DNA of 64,000 nt from an uncultured Flavobacteriales bacterium. GTDB lineage: Bacteria > Bacteroidota > Bacteroidia > Flavobacteriales > Flavobacteriaceae. Below, one piece after another: positions 1 through 9,680 of the stretch (the first letter of the stretch is position 1; every line of letters starts with the position of its first letter). The stretch spans positions 1 through 64,000 of the forward strand of contig CAJXYJ010000003.1 in NCBI GenBank assembly GCA_913063255.1, written 5' to 3'. The notes under the pieces were generated by a model, which was not told the origin of the DNA, ran no database searches, and worked only from the letters and a program-made list of their open reading frames with translations. The translations under genes and the position numbers were made by a program.

Positions 1-73
1 TTTTAAGTTAATTCAATTAAAAAATGGGCCTTTAAAAAGACCAAAAAGGATACAGTTATCCTATAAAATTGAA

Positions 74-385
74 TTAAGCTTGTGGAGGTTGGTATAAGGA
101 ACGTGAAACTTCTTGAGCAACACTATTCTTATAAGAAGGATTACTATTAAATATATCTTCAGAAACCAAAGTATAAGCGTAAAAGTCTACAATATCAATA
201 CTGATTTGACAACATTGGCAAATACAAAATGGGGAACATAAATCTAATGCGTTATGATCGTGTTCTGAATCTGTAGCTAGAGAAATTTCCGTATTATCTA
301 ATGAATCTAAGCTTTTAGAATCTTCACAAGGCGTAAAGTTCAGTGCTAAAATATAAATAGATAATATGAATGCTAAAATTTTCAC
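74..385 (-). CDS. Small Cys-rich exported protein (DUF6660-like)
   Basis: This 103-residue protein starts at a GTG codon. It has an N-terminal hydrophobic segment (about residues 3-18) suggesting export, an acidic linker with a short His-rich patch (EHDHN), and a Cys cluster (CSPFCICQCC) near residues 51-60. The architecture resembles small Bacteroidota proteins (DUF6660-type) that I recall being encoded next to RND metal-efflux operons. The gene reads off the left edge, so any such operon would lie outside the window. Metal binding is inferred only from the Cys/His content. A -7 like box (positions 390-397) lies just upstream of the start, which could make the transcript leaderless. Confidence 0.6.
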   Translation of the reverse strand: MKILAFILSIYILALNFTPCEDSKSLDSLDNTEISLATDSEHDHNALDLCSPFCICQCCQISIDIVDFYAYTLVSEDIFNSNPSYKNSVAQEVSRSLYQPPQA

Positions 386-389
386 TGAG

Positions 390-397
390 CAAATATA
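390..397 (-). promoter_or_regulatory. -7 box TAnnTTTG before the Cys-rich protein
   Basis: On the minus strand this reads TATATTTG, matching the Bacteroidota -7 consensus. It lies 4 bases before the GTG start. No matching -33 TTTG was found at the usual 17-23 base spacing. Confidence 0.35.
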
Positions 398-458
398 CAG
401 CTTATAGACAGCGGTTTTACCTATTTAACAAAAAATAAATTTGACTATTCTAAATAAA

Positions 459-484
459 AAAAGCGACCCAATTGGGTCGCTTTT
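459..484. terminator. Perfect palindromic terminator downstream of dnaK
   Basis: A perfect 26-base palindrome (AAAAGCGACCCAA and its complement) has A/T tracts on both flanks. It lies beyond the dnaK stop on the minus strand and upstream of the small Cys-rich gene. It is a typical intrinsic terminator that could act in either direction. Confidence 0.85.
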
Positions 485-513
485 AAACAATATATTTATT
501 AAAATATTATTTC

Positions 514-575
514 ACTTCTTCGAAGTCTATCCTTCGACAAGCTCAGGACAGGCTACTTGACTTCTTCGAAGTCTA
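514..575. repeat. REP-like insertion with duplicated dnaK 3' end
   Basis: The 16-base string at 514-529 recurs at 560-575. Between the copies is a segment containing CCTTCGACAAGCTCAGGACAG, of a kind I associate with REP-like repeats in flavobacterial genomes. The outer copy still encodes DFEEVK followed by TAA in the dnaK frame. The inner copy, now used, encodes DFEEVK followed by TAG. The insertion therefore left the DnaK C-terminus unchanged. Confidence 0.7.
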
Positions 576-2460
576 CGTCTTCAACATCGCTGTTTTCTTC
601 AGTAGGTTCTCCCTGTGCACCAGCATCTCCTTCTGGAGCTCCTGCTTGTTGTGCTTCGGCTTGTGCTTTGTACATCTCTTCTGAGGCTGCTTTCCAAGCT
701 TCATTGATTTTGTCTAAAGCAGGTTGAATGGTTTCAACTTCCTTAGTTTCAAAAGCTTTTTTCAATTCTTCTAAAGCCTCTTCCACTGGTTTTTTGTTGT
801 CTTCAGAGATTTTATCTCCAAATTCTTCCAATTGCTTTTCCGTTTGAAAAATCATTGCATCTGCTTCATTCAACTTATCAGCTTTTTCTTTTGCTATTTT
901 ATCAGATTCTGCATTTGCTTCAGCATCTTGTTTCATTTTTTGGATTTCCTCATCTGTTAATCCTGAAGACGCTTCAATACGAATGTCTTGAGATTTTCCA
1001 GTTGCTTTGTCAGTAGCACTTACTTTAATGATACCATTAGCATCAATATCGAAAGTAACTTCAATTTGTGGAGTTCCTCTTCTTGCTGGTGGAATACCAT
1101 CTAAATGAAAACGACCTATTGTTTTGTTATCTGCCGCCATTGGACGTTCTCCCTGCATCGCATGAATCTCAACACTTGGTTGATTATCTGCCGCTGTAGA
1201 GAATACCTGAGATTTTTTCGTTGGAATGGTTGTATTAGATTCAATTAAGTGAGTCATTACACCTCCCATAGTTTCAATACCTAATGAAAGTGGCGTAACA
1301 TCTAATAACAATACATCTTTTACATCTCCTGTTAATACACCTCCTTGGATCGCAGCTCCTAAAGCTACTACCTCATCTGGATTTACTCCTTTGTTTGGTT
1401 TCTTTCCGAAGAACTTTTCTACCGCTTCTTGCACTGCAGGAATACGTGTAGATCCACCAACTAAAATGATTTCATCGATATCACTTTTTGAAAGACCTGC
1501 ATCTTTTAATGCTTTCTCACAAGGTGCAATTGTTCTCTTTACTAAAGCATCTATTAATTGCTCAAACTTAGAGCGTGTTAAAGATCTTACCAAGTGTTTT
1601 GGGCCACTAGCAGTAGCAGTAACATATGGTAAATTGATTTCGGTTTGCGTAGAAGCAGATAATTCAATCTTTGCTTTTTCAGCAGCTTCTTTTAAACGTT
1701 GTAAAGCCATTGGATCTTTACGCAAATCTATATCTTCTTCTTTTTTAAACTCTTCTGCTAACCAGTTAATGATTTGTTGATCTATATCATCACCACCTAA
1801 ATGCGTATCTCCATCTGTAGATAATACTTCGAAAACACCATCTCCTAATTCAAGAATAGATACATCATGAGTTCCACCACCAAAATCGAATACTACGATT
1901 TTTTGATCGGTTCCCTTTTTGTCCATTCCATAAGCCAAAGCTGCTGCTGTAGGCTCGTTGATAATTCTTCTAACTTTTAATCCAGCAATTTCACCAGCTT
2001 CTTTCGTAGCGTGACGTTGGCTATCATTAAAGTAAGCAGGCACTGTAATTACAGCTTCTGTTACATCATGTCCTAAATAATCTTCAGCCGTTTTCTTCAT
2101 TTTCTGAAGTACCATTGCCGACAATTCTTGAGGAGTGTACTTTCTACCGTCGATATCTACACGAGCGGTATCATTATCTCCTTTTACTACATTAAATGCA
2201 GCGCGATCAGCTTCTTTATTAGATTCAGAATACGAATTCCCCATAAATCTCTTAATAGAAGAAATAGTTTTTGTAGGATTGGTTACTGCTTGTCTTTTAG
2301 CAGAATCTCCTACTTTAATTTCACCGTCTTCTACAAAAGCGATAACTGAAGGTGTTGTTCTTTTTCCTTCACCATTAGGAATTACAGTAGGTTCGCTACC
2401 TTCCATCACAGCCACACAAGAGTTGGTTGTTCCTAAATCGATTCCTATTATTTTACTCAT
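553..2460 (-). CDS. dnaK: Molecular chaperone DnaK (Hsp70)
   Basis: This 635-residue protein is full length for bacterial DnaK. The ATPase domain (about 1-380) begins with the phosphate-binding DLGTTNS and carries [13 protein letters not shown] and [13 protein letters not shown]. The linker [16 protein letters not shown] leads into the substrate-binding domain and a helical lid, and the acidic tail ends in EEVK, the classical Hsp70 C-terminus. DnaK folds nascent and stress-denatured proteins in the cytoplasm with DnaJ and GrpE, neither of which is adjacent here. The start is ATG. The stop lies inside a duplicated stretch created by a REP-like insertion (see 514-575), yet the C-terminal residues are preserved. 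No CIRCE element was seen upstream. Confidence 0.98.
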   Translation of the reverse strand: MSKIIGIDLGTTNSCVAVMEGSEPTVIPNGEGKRTTPSVIAFVEDGEIKVGDSAKRQAVTNPTKTISSIKRFMGNSYSESNKEADRAAFNVVKGDNDTARVDIDGRKYTPQELSAMVLQKMKKTAEDYLGHDVTEAVITVPAYFNDSQRHATKEAGEIAGLKVRRIINEPTAAALAYGMDKKGTDQKIVVFDFGGGTHDVSILELGDGVFEVLSTDGDTHLGGDDIDQQIINWLAEEFKKEEDIDLRKDPMALQRLKEAAEKAKIELSASTQTEINLPYVTATASGPKHLVRSLTRSKFEQLIDALVKRTIAPCEKALKDAGLSKSDIDEIILVGGSTRIPAVQEAVEKFFGKKPNKGVNPDEVVALGAAIQGGVLTGDVKDVLLLDVTPLSLGIETMGGVMTHLIESNTTIPTKKSQVFSTAADNQPSVEIHAMQGERPMAADNKTIGRFHLDGIPPARRGTPQIEVTFDIDANGIIKVSATDKATGKSQDIRIEASSGLTDEEIQKMKQDAEANAESDKIAKEKADKLNEADAMIFQTEKQLEEFGDKISEDNKKPVEEALEELKKAFETKEVETIQPALDKINEAWKAASEEMYKAQAEAQQAGAPEGDAGAQGEPTEENSDVEDVDFEEVK

Positions 2461-2530
2461 AACTATATATATTATATTTAATTTTCATTTTTTATCTCAT
2501 TCTTCGAGACGGTTTGTATATGGCAATCTT

Positions 2531-2564
2531 TATGCCAGCAGAAAAGATATGACAGGCTGGCATA
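2531..2564. repeat. Inverted repeat upstream of dnaK
   Basis: Nine-base arms TATGCCAGC (2531-2539) and GCTGGCATA (2556-2564) surround a 16-base loop in the 242-base gap between dnaK and the next, divergent gene. There is no T tract, so it is not an obvious terminator. It may be a decayed REP-like repeat or a regulatory structure. Nothing else was recognised in this gap. Confidence 0.4.
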
Positions 2565-2702
2565 ACCGAATTTGATTGCATAATTAAAATTTATCCCATA
2601 AAACTCTAAAACCCCTATTTATAACCATTCTTGAACATAACTATTTAAAAATATTGTAAATTTACAACTGTCAGTTTTATAACTTTAACAACCTTTCTAA
2701 CC

Positions 2703-3986
2703 ATGAAATTATTAACTACTTCGATCTTTATTTTTTTTATAACTACCCAACTATTTTCTCAAGATGGATGGGATTATCAAATTATCAATAACGGAAACTA
2801 CAATCAATTTGGCGCCATTTGCGCTATGGATGATAACCAAGTTTATGTAATTCTGGATGATGGGATATTTCTAAAAAGTACAGATGGTGGTGTAATTTGG
2901 ATGGAGTATAATACTGGGGTTTCTGGATATTTTTTCGATATGGTTTTTTACAGTAATGATATCGGTTTTGCGGTTGGGACAAACGGGAGTGTCATTAAAA
3001 CAATCAATGGTGGTGAAGACTGGATGCTTTTATCTTCAGGAACATCAAACGATTTGTTTTCAATTTCTATGCCTTCTCTAAATACTATTTGGGTGGTTGG
3101 TGACAATGGAACAGTATTAAATTCAGTCGATCAAGGAGGTACTTGGGTCTTAGATAACACAATGTCTGACGAAAAACTTAATAGCATCAGTTTTAGAGAT
3201 ACAGATACCGGTTTTATTGCAGGAAATAATGGCGCTTTATTCCATACGCAAAATGGAGGAGTGCTATGGGAAGTAAGTAACATTACCACCAATGACGATT
3301 TATTTTCTATATCAACAACCAATAATTCTTCATTCCTGTTAGCTGGATATGTCGATGATTATTATTACTATGCAGGTTATACCGGATTTAAAACCAATAA
3401 TAGTATAGATTGGGAAGAGTTTTATATTAACTCTCCAGATGTGGGGCCTTCAAAATTATATTTTCATAATGATGATCTAGGCTTCTCTGCTGCTGCTGCA
3501 TGCATGCTTTGTGATTGCTGCATTTTAGATATTGACAAATCCTCAAACTCTGGAGAAAACTGGGAGGACAGTTGTTATTTTGAAACCACAGCTGCAAATC
3601 TATTAACTCCTAATTATCTAGATATAGATTTTGCTACAGATGAAATTGGTTATGTATTGTCTGGTTCTTTGCTATTAAAAACTATGGATGGAGGCACAAA
3701 CACTGTGATTATATTAAATATAGATGACTTTATCTACAATAATAATCCATTTTCTATCTATCCAAACCCAGCTAGTTCGAACAACATTAATATAGATTTT
3801 AATATTACCGACACAAGTGAATTATCTATTAATTTATTTGATATAAATGGCAAGAATTTACTATCAGAAAGCGATATAACTTCTAAAACAAGTATTGATA
3901 TCTCAAGTATTAGTCAAGGAATTTACTTTGTATCTCTTCTTAAAGAAGGACATGTTATTGCTACTCAAAAATTGATTGTAGACTAA
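2703..3986 (+). CDS. Secreted YCF48/BNR-like repeat protein with T9SS tail
   Basis: This 427-residue protein has a signal peptide (about 1-19, ending LFSQ). Repeats of the type 'GFAVGTNGSVIKTINGGEDW' (about 30-230, again near 310) match the YCF48/BNR beta-propeller seen in many secreted flavobacterial proteins. A Cys-rich stretch near residues 262-275 (CMLCDCC) interrupts the propeller. The last 75 residues form a T9SS type A sorting domain (FSIYPNPASS ... GIYFVSL ... QKLIVD), so secretion through the outer membrane is expected. It stands alone on the plus strand. The specific function is unknown, and a binding or adhesion role is only inferred. Confidence 0.8.
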   Translation: MKLLTTSIFIFFITTQLFSQDGWDYQIINNGNYNQFGAICAMDDNQVYVILDDGIFLKSTDGGVIWMEYNTGVSGYFFDMVFYSNDIGFAVGTNGSVIKTINGGEDWMLLSSGTSNDLFSISMPSLNTIWVVGDNGTVLNSVDQGGTWVLDNTMSDEKLNSISFRDTDTGFIAGNNGALFHTQNGGVLWEVSNITTNDDLFSISTTNNSSFLLAGYVDDYYYYAGYTGFKTNNSIDWEEFYINSPDVGPSKLYFHNDDLGFSAAAACMLCDCCILDIDKSSNSGENWEDSCYFETTAANLLTPNYLDIDFATDEIGYVLSGSLLLKTMDGGTNTVIILNIDDFIYNNNPFSIYPNPASSNNINIDFNITDTSELSINLFDINGKNLLSESDITSKTSIDISSISQGIYFVSLLKEGHVIATQKLIVD

Positions 3987-4009
3987 TAATCTTTATTTGC
4001 TATTCACTT

Positions 4010-4066
4010 TCAGCAACTCCCCTTTATTCCATCTAGGCAGCGGGGTAAACTCTATTTGACATATTA
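4010..4066 (-). pseudogene. Remnant of a umuC 3' region
   Basis: A 25-base run (CAACTCCCCTTTATTCCATC plus the next 5 bases) is identical to umuC near 10108-10132. Translated on the minus strand, the remnant keeps an open stretch ending PLPRWNKGELL, matching PPPRWNKGELL in the intact UmuC. Similarity is lost on both sides. It appears to be a decayed fragment of a second umuC copy. Confidence 0.6.
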
Positions 4067-4177
4067 GGATACTGAAAATAATCACAATTGAATTTAGTTA
4101 TTATTACATATTTCATTGAGAATTATGTTTATAAAAATCAATTTTTAAATCATTAGTTGATAAAAGTTTGAAAAATA

Positions 4178-4207
4178 AAACCGCCAAATTGAAATACTTG
4201 ACGGTTT
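4178..4207 (-). terminator. Intrinsic terminator of the FG-GAP repeat gene
   Basis: Ten-base arms with one mismatch (AAACCGCCAA and TTGACGGTTT) flank a 10-base loop. On the minus strand a T-rich tail follows. It sits 35 bases beyond the stop of the gene at 4242-5690. Confidence 0.6.
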
Positions 4208-4241
4208 GTAATAGATTAGATAAAATTGTTTTAAATGTATT

Positions 4242-5690
4242 TTAGTTCTTCACTACTTTTTGAGCTCCGAAATCACCATTTTCATCCACTACTTTTATAA
4301 AATAGACACCTTGCCTAACACTTGAAATGTCAATTTTATTTTCTTTGATATTTGATAAAACCAACTGTCCTAATTGATTGTAGATTTCTATTTGTATAAT
4401 GGTAGTTTCTGAATCGATATTTAAAATACCGGTAGTGGGTGAGGGATACACTGAAAAATCTAATAGAGAATTTTCATCAAACCCCATCGGATTACTTAAA
4501 TCATAGACCCGCACGTGACCAGCGTTACCGTTATCTGGAGCTCCAATAGCCACGGTATTGCCGTCGGAACTTAAACTTGTGGCGAATCCCGAACCATCAC
4601 CTGCTGCTTCCCCGTCTATATCTGTTCCTATTTGCGTCCAGGCACCTCCTATATTTTGATAGACACGTACGTGACCAGAGATAGGCCCATTACCCTCGTT
4701 AAACCAAGCCCCTATAGCCACGATACTACCATCATCGCTCAAGCTTACAGAGATACCTGATCGATCGCCGGCCTCTTCTCCGTCTATATCCTCACCAATC
4801 TGCGTCCAATTACCCCCTGTGTTTTGATAGATACGTACGTGACCAGAACGATCCCCATTTCCATCGTTGTACTCAGCCCCAATAGCCACGATACTTCCAT
4901 CGGCGCTTAAGCTTACAGAGGTACCCGAAAAATCATCTTCTGCTTCTCCATCTATATCTGTCCCTATTTGCATCCAGGTACCCCCTGTGTTTTGATAGAC
5001 CCGTACGTGACCCGACTGAGGCCCATTATCATCGTTCCAGATAGCTCCAATAGCTACAATATTGCCATCGGAGCTTAAACTTACGGAGTGACCCGGTCCA
5101 TCATAATTCCCTTCTCCGTTTATATCTGCCCCTATTTGGGTCCAGCTACCCCCTATATTTTGATAAACCCGTACTTGACCATTGTTACCGGGAGCCCCAA
5201 TAGCCACGATACTACCATCGGCGCTTAAGCTTACGGAGGCACCAAATAAATCCCATTCTTCTTCTCCGTCTATATCTTCCCCTATTTGGGTCCAGGTACC
5301 CTCTATGTTTTGATAGATACGTACCTGACCAGCCCAATTACCATTTGTAATTACGGAATGTATTTGCCCAATAGCCAGGATACTTCCATCGGCGCTTAAG
5401 CTTACGGACCAACCCGCTAAACCCTCCGGTGTTTCTCCGTCTATATCTGTTCCTATTTGGGTCCAGACACCCCCTGTATTATTATAAACTCGTACATGAC
5501 CAGCGTAAGGTCCACTTCCATCATTCTGGGGACCCCCAATAGCCACGGTACTGCCATTGGAGCTTAAGCTTACGGAGTAACCGAACCAATCGCCACCCCC
5601 TTCTCCGTTTATATCTGCTCCTATTTGAGTGAATTGCGCAAAGACAAATAATGGTACTAAAAAATGTAGCAATAAAAGTTTAGTTTTCAT
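4242..5690 (-). CDS. Secreted protein with seven FG-GAP-like repeats and T9SS tail
   Basis: This 482-residue protein has a signal peptide (1-18, ending FVFAQ). About seven near-identical units of some 55 residues follow, each with the pattern SVSLSxDGSxVAIGA, GHVRVYQN and WTQIGxDIDGE. These resemble integrin-alpha/FG-GAP propeller blades, so a single seven-bladed propeller is likely. The last 75 residues are a T9SS type A sorting domain (VYPSPTTGILNI ... GVYFIKVVDENGDFGAQKVVKN). The nucleotide repeats are close enough to recombine. It is probably a surface-exposed or released protein. Its ligand is unknown. Confidence 0.8.
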   Translation of the reverse strand: MKTKLLLLHFLVPLFVFAQFTQIGADINGEGGGDWFGYSVSLSSNGSTVAIGGPQNDGSGPYAGHVRVYNNTGGVWTQIGTDIDGETPEGLAGWSVSLSADGSILAIGQIHSVITNGNWAGQVRIYQNIEGTWTQIGEDIDGEEEWDLFGASVSLSADGSIVAIGAPGNNGQVRVYQNIGGSWTQIGADINGEGNYDGPGHSVSLSSDGNIVAIGAIWNDDNGPQSGHVRVYQNTGGTWMQIGTDIDGEAEDDFSGTSVSLSADGSIVAIGAEYNDGNGDRSGHVRIYQNTGGNWTQIGEDIDGEEAGDRSGISVSLSDDGSIVAIGAWFNEGNGPISGHVRVYQNIGGAWTQIGTDIDGEAAGDGSGFATSLSSDGNTVAIGAPDNGNAGHVRVYDLSNPMGFDENSLLDFSVYPSPTTGILNIDSETTIIQIEIYNQLGQLVLSNIKENKIDISSVRQGVYFIKVVDENGDFGAQKVVKN

Positions 5691-5802
5691 AATCTTAGTT
5701 TTAAATTGTTGTACCTATAAATAGGTTTATAATTTGAACTTAAAGAATTGATTCATAAAGAATTATTTCCTATCCTTATTGAAAATCACTTCCAACCTAT
5801 AT

Positions 5803-6831
5803 TTAATCTTTTACAAGCCGCACTGAAGCCCCATATCTATGACAAATGTCACCAGAACAAGTACCCGATGCATAACCCCAAGACCCAGAATCATAATCCA
5901 GAAGAAACAATTGATAGCCGGTCCAAGAAGTCCAAAAGTTGTTCTTCTCTCCTAAGCTTTGAAAACCTCCAGTAAAGGACCGCCTTCCTGCTCCCACTGC
6001 TGTAAAACCACTACTGTTATCAGCGCCAGTATTGGGCGACGACCAATGAGTAAAACCAGCCTCCTTCATTCGCCCACCTGCAAATTCCCCGCCCAGATAA
6101 TCAGTTAAAGTAAAAAATTCTGCCAAGGAAGGTACATGCCAACCTTCGGGAGCAATTAGAGGGTTGCTTGCGGCATAGGAGTTATACAATCTACCATAAA
6201 TAAGAGAGTTCGCAGAGTCATTATCATAATCACAATAAGCGGCTTCAGCCGTGGTTTCCCAATCTGAATTATCAGTAACGTTAGGTATGGGTGTTACGCC
6301 ATCTCTGTATTTGGTGGTTCTAAGATTTTCCATCATCCACACCTGTGATCCAATTTCAATCGTGTTATAAGTAAAACCATTATAATCGACTGTATCGTAA
6401 ATGGCCGTTGGTGTTGTAAATGATAGCACGTCGCCATAATAAGTTATAGTATTGTTAGGCTTAATTCTAGTGGCATACGCTCTTATATAATAAGTTGTAC
6501 CTTCGGTTAACGCTGAAAGAATGGATGAAAATGTGCCAGAGCCAGAGCCGGAAACAACTGTTACGACATCTATCGATAGATTGGGATCGGTGCTAAAGTG
6601 AACACCCCTTTCTGTCACTTTATTCCCGCCACCTTGTTTTGAAACGTTGCCGCCTGATATTGCCCCGAATGGCAATATAAAAGTGGCCTCAGAGGTAGTA
6701 ACTATTATACCCCCCTTATTTTCTAGGTCAATAGAGTCAATCTCGGTAATTCCTTGAGTTGAAGGGATGTCTGTTTTACTGCATGCAAATAACAATGCTG
6801 TTATTGCAATGAAACTGATAATTTTTTTCAT
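5803..6831 (-). CDS. Lipoprotein with FISUMP domain
   Basis: This 342-residue protein has a lipoprotein signal (ALLFACS, Cys17). A fibronectin-like middle region (about 40-140) contains ERGVHFSTDPN and TTYYIRAYATR. The C-terminal half (about 150-342) has the FISUMP hallmarks: YNTIEIGSQVWMMENLRTTKY, the WHVPSLAEF motif, and a final SVRLVKD. FISUMP domains (Fibrobacter succinogenes major paralogous domain) are common on Bacteroidota surface lipoproteins, but their role is not established. It lies downstream of the two-component pair at 6970-9680 on the same strand, with a 138-base gap. Confidence 0.75.
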   Translation of the reverse strand: MKKIISFIAITALLFACSKTDIPSTQGITEIDSIDLENKGGIIVTTSEATFILPFGAISGGNVSKQGGGNKVTERGVHFSTDPNLSIDVVTVVSGSGSGTFSSILSALTEGTTYYIRAYATRIKPNNTITYYGDVLSFTTPTAIYDTVDYNGFTYNTIEIGSQVWMMENLRTTKYRDGVTPIPNVTDNSDWETTAEAAYCDYDNDSANSLIYGRLYNSYAASNPLIAPEGWHVPSLAEFFTLTDYLGGEFAGGRMKEAGFTHWSSPNTGADNSSGFTAVGAGRRSFTGGFQSLGEKNNFWTSWTGYQLFLLDYDSGSWGYASGTCSGDICHRYGASVRLVKD

Positions 6832-6969
6832 AATACTTACGTTTTAAATGGTTAATATTTTCCCTGTCTGATTTCAATAAAATAAAATATATTGAATCAT
6901 TATGATATAAAATTAGTTTTATTTTAAGCAGATGTCAATAACCCATTTGGGGTATTTTATGAGGTGGTA

Positions 6970-7605
6970 TTATCTTTTGAAAGCTTTATTCAAAGCTTCT
7001 GTTCTGGTTTGTACGTGCAGTTTATTGTAGATGTTGTGGATGTGTTTCTTTACTGTTTCCTTGCTGATATAAAGCTCTGTTGCGATTTCTTTATATAAGT
7101 ATCCTTTGGCGAGAAAATCAAGTATTTCTGTTTCACGATTGGTAAGCATCTCAACCGCCTTAGAGGGTTTACCTTTCTTTTGCATGAAACCCACTACCCT
7201 CCGGGCTATTTCGCTGCTCATGGGCGATCCACCTTCGTGTAGATCACGGATAGCCTCAAGAATCTGGGCAGGGGAAGTGCGTTTTAAAATATATCCCGAT
7301 GCACCAGATTGCAAGGCATTGAAGATATGGTCATCGTCATCATATACCGTACACATCATAATCTGGGTGTTGGGCATAGCAGGCTTCAGTGCTTTCATAC
7401 AGTCAATCCCATCCATTCCCGGAAGGTTGATGTCCATAAGAACCACATTGATATCCTTTTTCGTCATACTTTCCAGTGCTTCTTCTGCATCGGCATAAAC
7501 GTGTATGCATTCAAACCCATCTGAGCCGTTGATCAGCACCCGAAGTGCGTCGCGAATATCATCGATGTCCTCTACAATAGAAACTATTATCTTGTCTTCG
7601 TTCAT
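6970..7605 (-). CDS. LuxR/NarL-family response regulator
   Basis: The receiver domain (about 5-120) has the phosphoacceptor Asp in VVLMDINLPGMDG and the Lys in GYILKRT. The C-terminal LuxR-type HTH is LTNRETEILDFLAKGYLYKEIATELYISKETVKKH, shown here only as a description of residues about 140-180. An ATG at 7605 gives 211 residues beginning MNEDKIIVSIVED. An upstream ATG at 7623 would add only six hydrophobic residues, so the shorter start is preferred. It follows the sensor kinase gene at 7662-9680 closely and should be its cognate regulator. Confidence 0.9.
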   Translation of the reverse strand: MNEDKIIVSIVEDIDDIRDALRVLINGSDGFECIHVYADAEEALESMTKKDINVVLMDINLPGMDGIDCMKALKPAMPNTQIMMCTVYDDDDHIFNALQSGASGYILKRTSPAQILEAIRDLHEGGSPMSSEIARRVVGFMQKKGKPSKAVEMLTNRETEILDFLAKGYLYKEIATELYISKETVKKHIHNIYNKLHVQTRTEALNKAFKR

Positions 7606-7661
7606 AATGATGTAAATATACATCAGCTTTGTTTACAGTTCAATAACCCTTTCGGGTTATA

Positions 7662-9680
7662 TCACACCGGCAACGATAGGGTAATCTTTGTTCCCACATG
7701 ACTTTCAATACTGAAATTTCCCTTAATGCTTTTCATGCGATTCTGCATATTTTTCAGTCCGTTCCCAAACCTATTCAGTTTTCCTGTTGGCATGCCTTTG
7801 CCGTCGTCTTTGATGACGATACACAAGACATCTTGATCCACAGTAAATCTAAGTTCAGCCTCTGTAGCACATGCATGCTTAATAATATTGTGCAATGCTT
7901 CTTTCACAGCGAAAAAAATGTTCCTGCGATGCTCTCCACTGATGTGAATATGATCCATCTTTGCAGGGGTAGTGATTTTTAGATTTACAGTCCCGTTTTC
8001 AAAATATTCAGCAGCGTACCTGCGGATGTAAGCCGCCAGGTTTTCAACATAATCGTTATTTGAGTTTAATGCCCAGATAATTTCGCTGATATTAGAGGAG
8101 AGCTCCTGGGAGATCGCAGAAATCTTTTCAGCCTCTTCCCTGGTTTCCGGTGTTTTGGCTACTTTCTTCACCAATTCGCTCAGCAGCATAATTCTGGACA
8201 GGCCAGAGCCGACGTCGTCGTGTAGGTCGGCGCTGATGCGTTTGCGCTCCTTTATGATAGCCTGTTGCTTCTCTAATTTTTTGCGGAGCCAGAAACTTCG
8301 GAAAATGAGCAATCCCACCAGCAGAAGGAGTACAGTGCCAGCTATCATTCCGTATTGGACGAGCCTTTGTTTTTCCAACTGTTGCTCCGTCAATTCTTGC
8401 TCTTTATTGAGGAGCTCTATCTCCCGATCTTTCTTTTCGGTTTCGTACTGGATTTTCATCCGGGATATCTGATTATTGCTTTCTTCATTGAGCAAACTAT
8501 CTTTGTAAATGGTGTACATTTTATAATGTTTCATTGACTGTGCGAAATTGCCTTCAACACTGTCTAATTCAGAATAACTAAGGTAGCCGTTCTTCACCAG
8601 ATCTTTATTTCCTATATTTTTCGATAAGGCAAGCCCACCATCCAAATATTTTCTAGCATCCTGAAAATTACGGAGATAAATATATGTTGAACCAAGGTTA
8701 ATATAGGTTGCTGCAATACCATTTTTATTTCCAAGTTCTTCGTAAATCTCTAAAGAGGAAAAATAATTTTCCAATGCTTCCGAATAATTTTCCTGATTTT
8801 TATAAATACTCCCGATACTGTTGTAAGAATAAGCAATACCTTTCTTATACCCGATTTCTTTTCTGATTTGTAAAGCAGCCAACTGATTCTTCAATGCTTC
8901 CAAATAATTGCCCTGAGTTTTATTAATAATCCCGATACTGTGGTAAGAATCAGCAATACCTTTCTTGTCCCCGATTTCTTCTCTGATCTTTAAAGAAGCT
9001 AAAGTATTCTCCAATGCTTCCGGATAATTGCCTTGATAGAAATAGATGCCGGCTATATTGTTGTAAGAAAAAGCAATAGCATTCTTGTTCTTGATTTCTT
9101 CAAATATCCTTAAAGCGGTCAAATGATTTTTCAATGCTTTCGAATAATTGCCCTGATGTCGATAGGCAATTCCGATATTGTTGTAAGAATTAGCAATACC
9201 ATTCTTATCTCCGATTTCTTCTTTGATACTTAAAGCAGTGAAATAGTTTTTCAATGCTTCCGAATAATTGCCCTGTTCAGCATAGATTTGCCCGATACCG
9301 TTGTAAGAATCAGCAATACCTTTATTGTCTCCAATTTCTTTGCTGATTTTTATTAAAGCAAAATAATTTTCCGATGCTTTCGTATAATTGCCTTGGTTTT
9401 GATAGATAATCCCTAGAGTTTTGTATGCCTTTGCTTTCCCTTTTTTATATTTTAGCTTGCCAGCCAATAAAAGTGCAGATTTAGAATTTTTCATGGCAAG
9501 CTCATACTTGCCTATTTTAAAGTATTGGTTACTTAATGAGTTAAGGCTTTTCACTTTTAGGGTATCTTCTTTGGCTTCCTTTATATCAAGCTCGAGTGAG
9601 TCGGTCACTGTATTGATTTGTCCAAAAGCTCCGAACATCAACATAAGCGCAATGATTGAAAAAATGATTTTTACTTTCAT
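7662..9680 (-). CDS. TPR-containing sensor histidine kinase (HisKA_3)
   Basis: This 672-residue protein has a signal peptide (1-20). About eight TPR units (30-370) carry recurring NIG-YxxQGNYxEALKN motifs. A coiled-coil region (about 395-440) precedes one membrane helix (about 443-463). The HisKA_3 dimerisation domain has the phosphorylated His in ADLHDDVGSGLS, and the HATPase_c domain contains DDGKGMP and GNGLKNMQNRM. This is the usual Bacteroidota architecture of a periplasmic TPR sensor driving a NarL-type regulator, which is encoded directly downstream. The TPR repeats are strikingly similar to one another, suggesting internal duplication. The signal sensed is unknown. Confidence 0.9.
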   Translation of the reverse strand: MKVKIIFSIIALMLMFGAFGQINTVTDSLELDIKEAKEDTLKVKSLNSLSNQYFKIGKYELAMKNSKSALLLAGKLKYKKGKAKAYKTLGIIYQNQGNYTKASENYFALIKISKEIGDNKGIADSYNGIGQIYAEQGNYSEALKNYFTALSIKEEIGDKNGIANSYNNIGIAYRHQGNYSKALKNHLTALRIFEEIKNKNAIAFSYNNIAGIYFYQGNYPEALENTLASLKIREEIGDKKGIADSYHSIGIINKTQGNYLEALKNQLAALQIRKEIGYKKGIAYSYNSIGSIYKNQENYSEALENYFSSLEIYEELGNKNGIAATYINLGSTYIYLRNFQDARKYLDGGLALSKNIGNKDLVKNGYLSYSELDSVEGNFAQSMKHYKMYTIYKDSLLNEESNNQISRMKIQYETEKKDREIELLNKEQELTEQQLEKQRLVQYGMIAGTVLLLLVGLLIFRSFWLRKKLEKQQAIIKERKRISADLHDDVGSGLSRIMLLSELVKKVAKTPETREEAEKISAISQELSSNISEIIWALNSNNDYVENLAAYIRRYAAEYFENGTVNLKITTPAKMDHIHISGEHRRNIFFAVKEALHNIIKHACATEAELRFTVDQDVLCIVIKDDGKGMPTGKLNRFGNGLKNMQNRMKSIKGNFSIESHVGTKITLSLPV

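Noticed and set aside
2461-2702. Heat-shock CIRCE operator upstream of dnaK
   Set aside because: No TTAGCACTC/GAGTGCTAA pair was found; only an unrelated inverted repeat is present.
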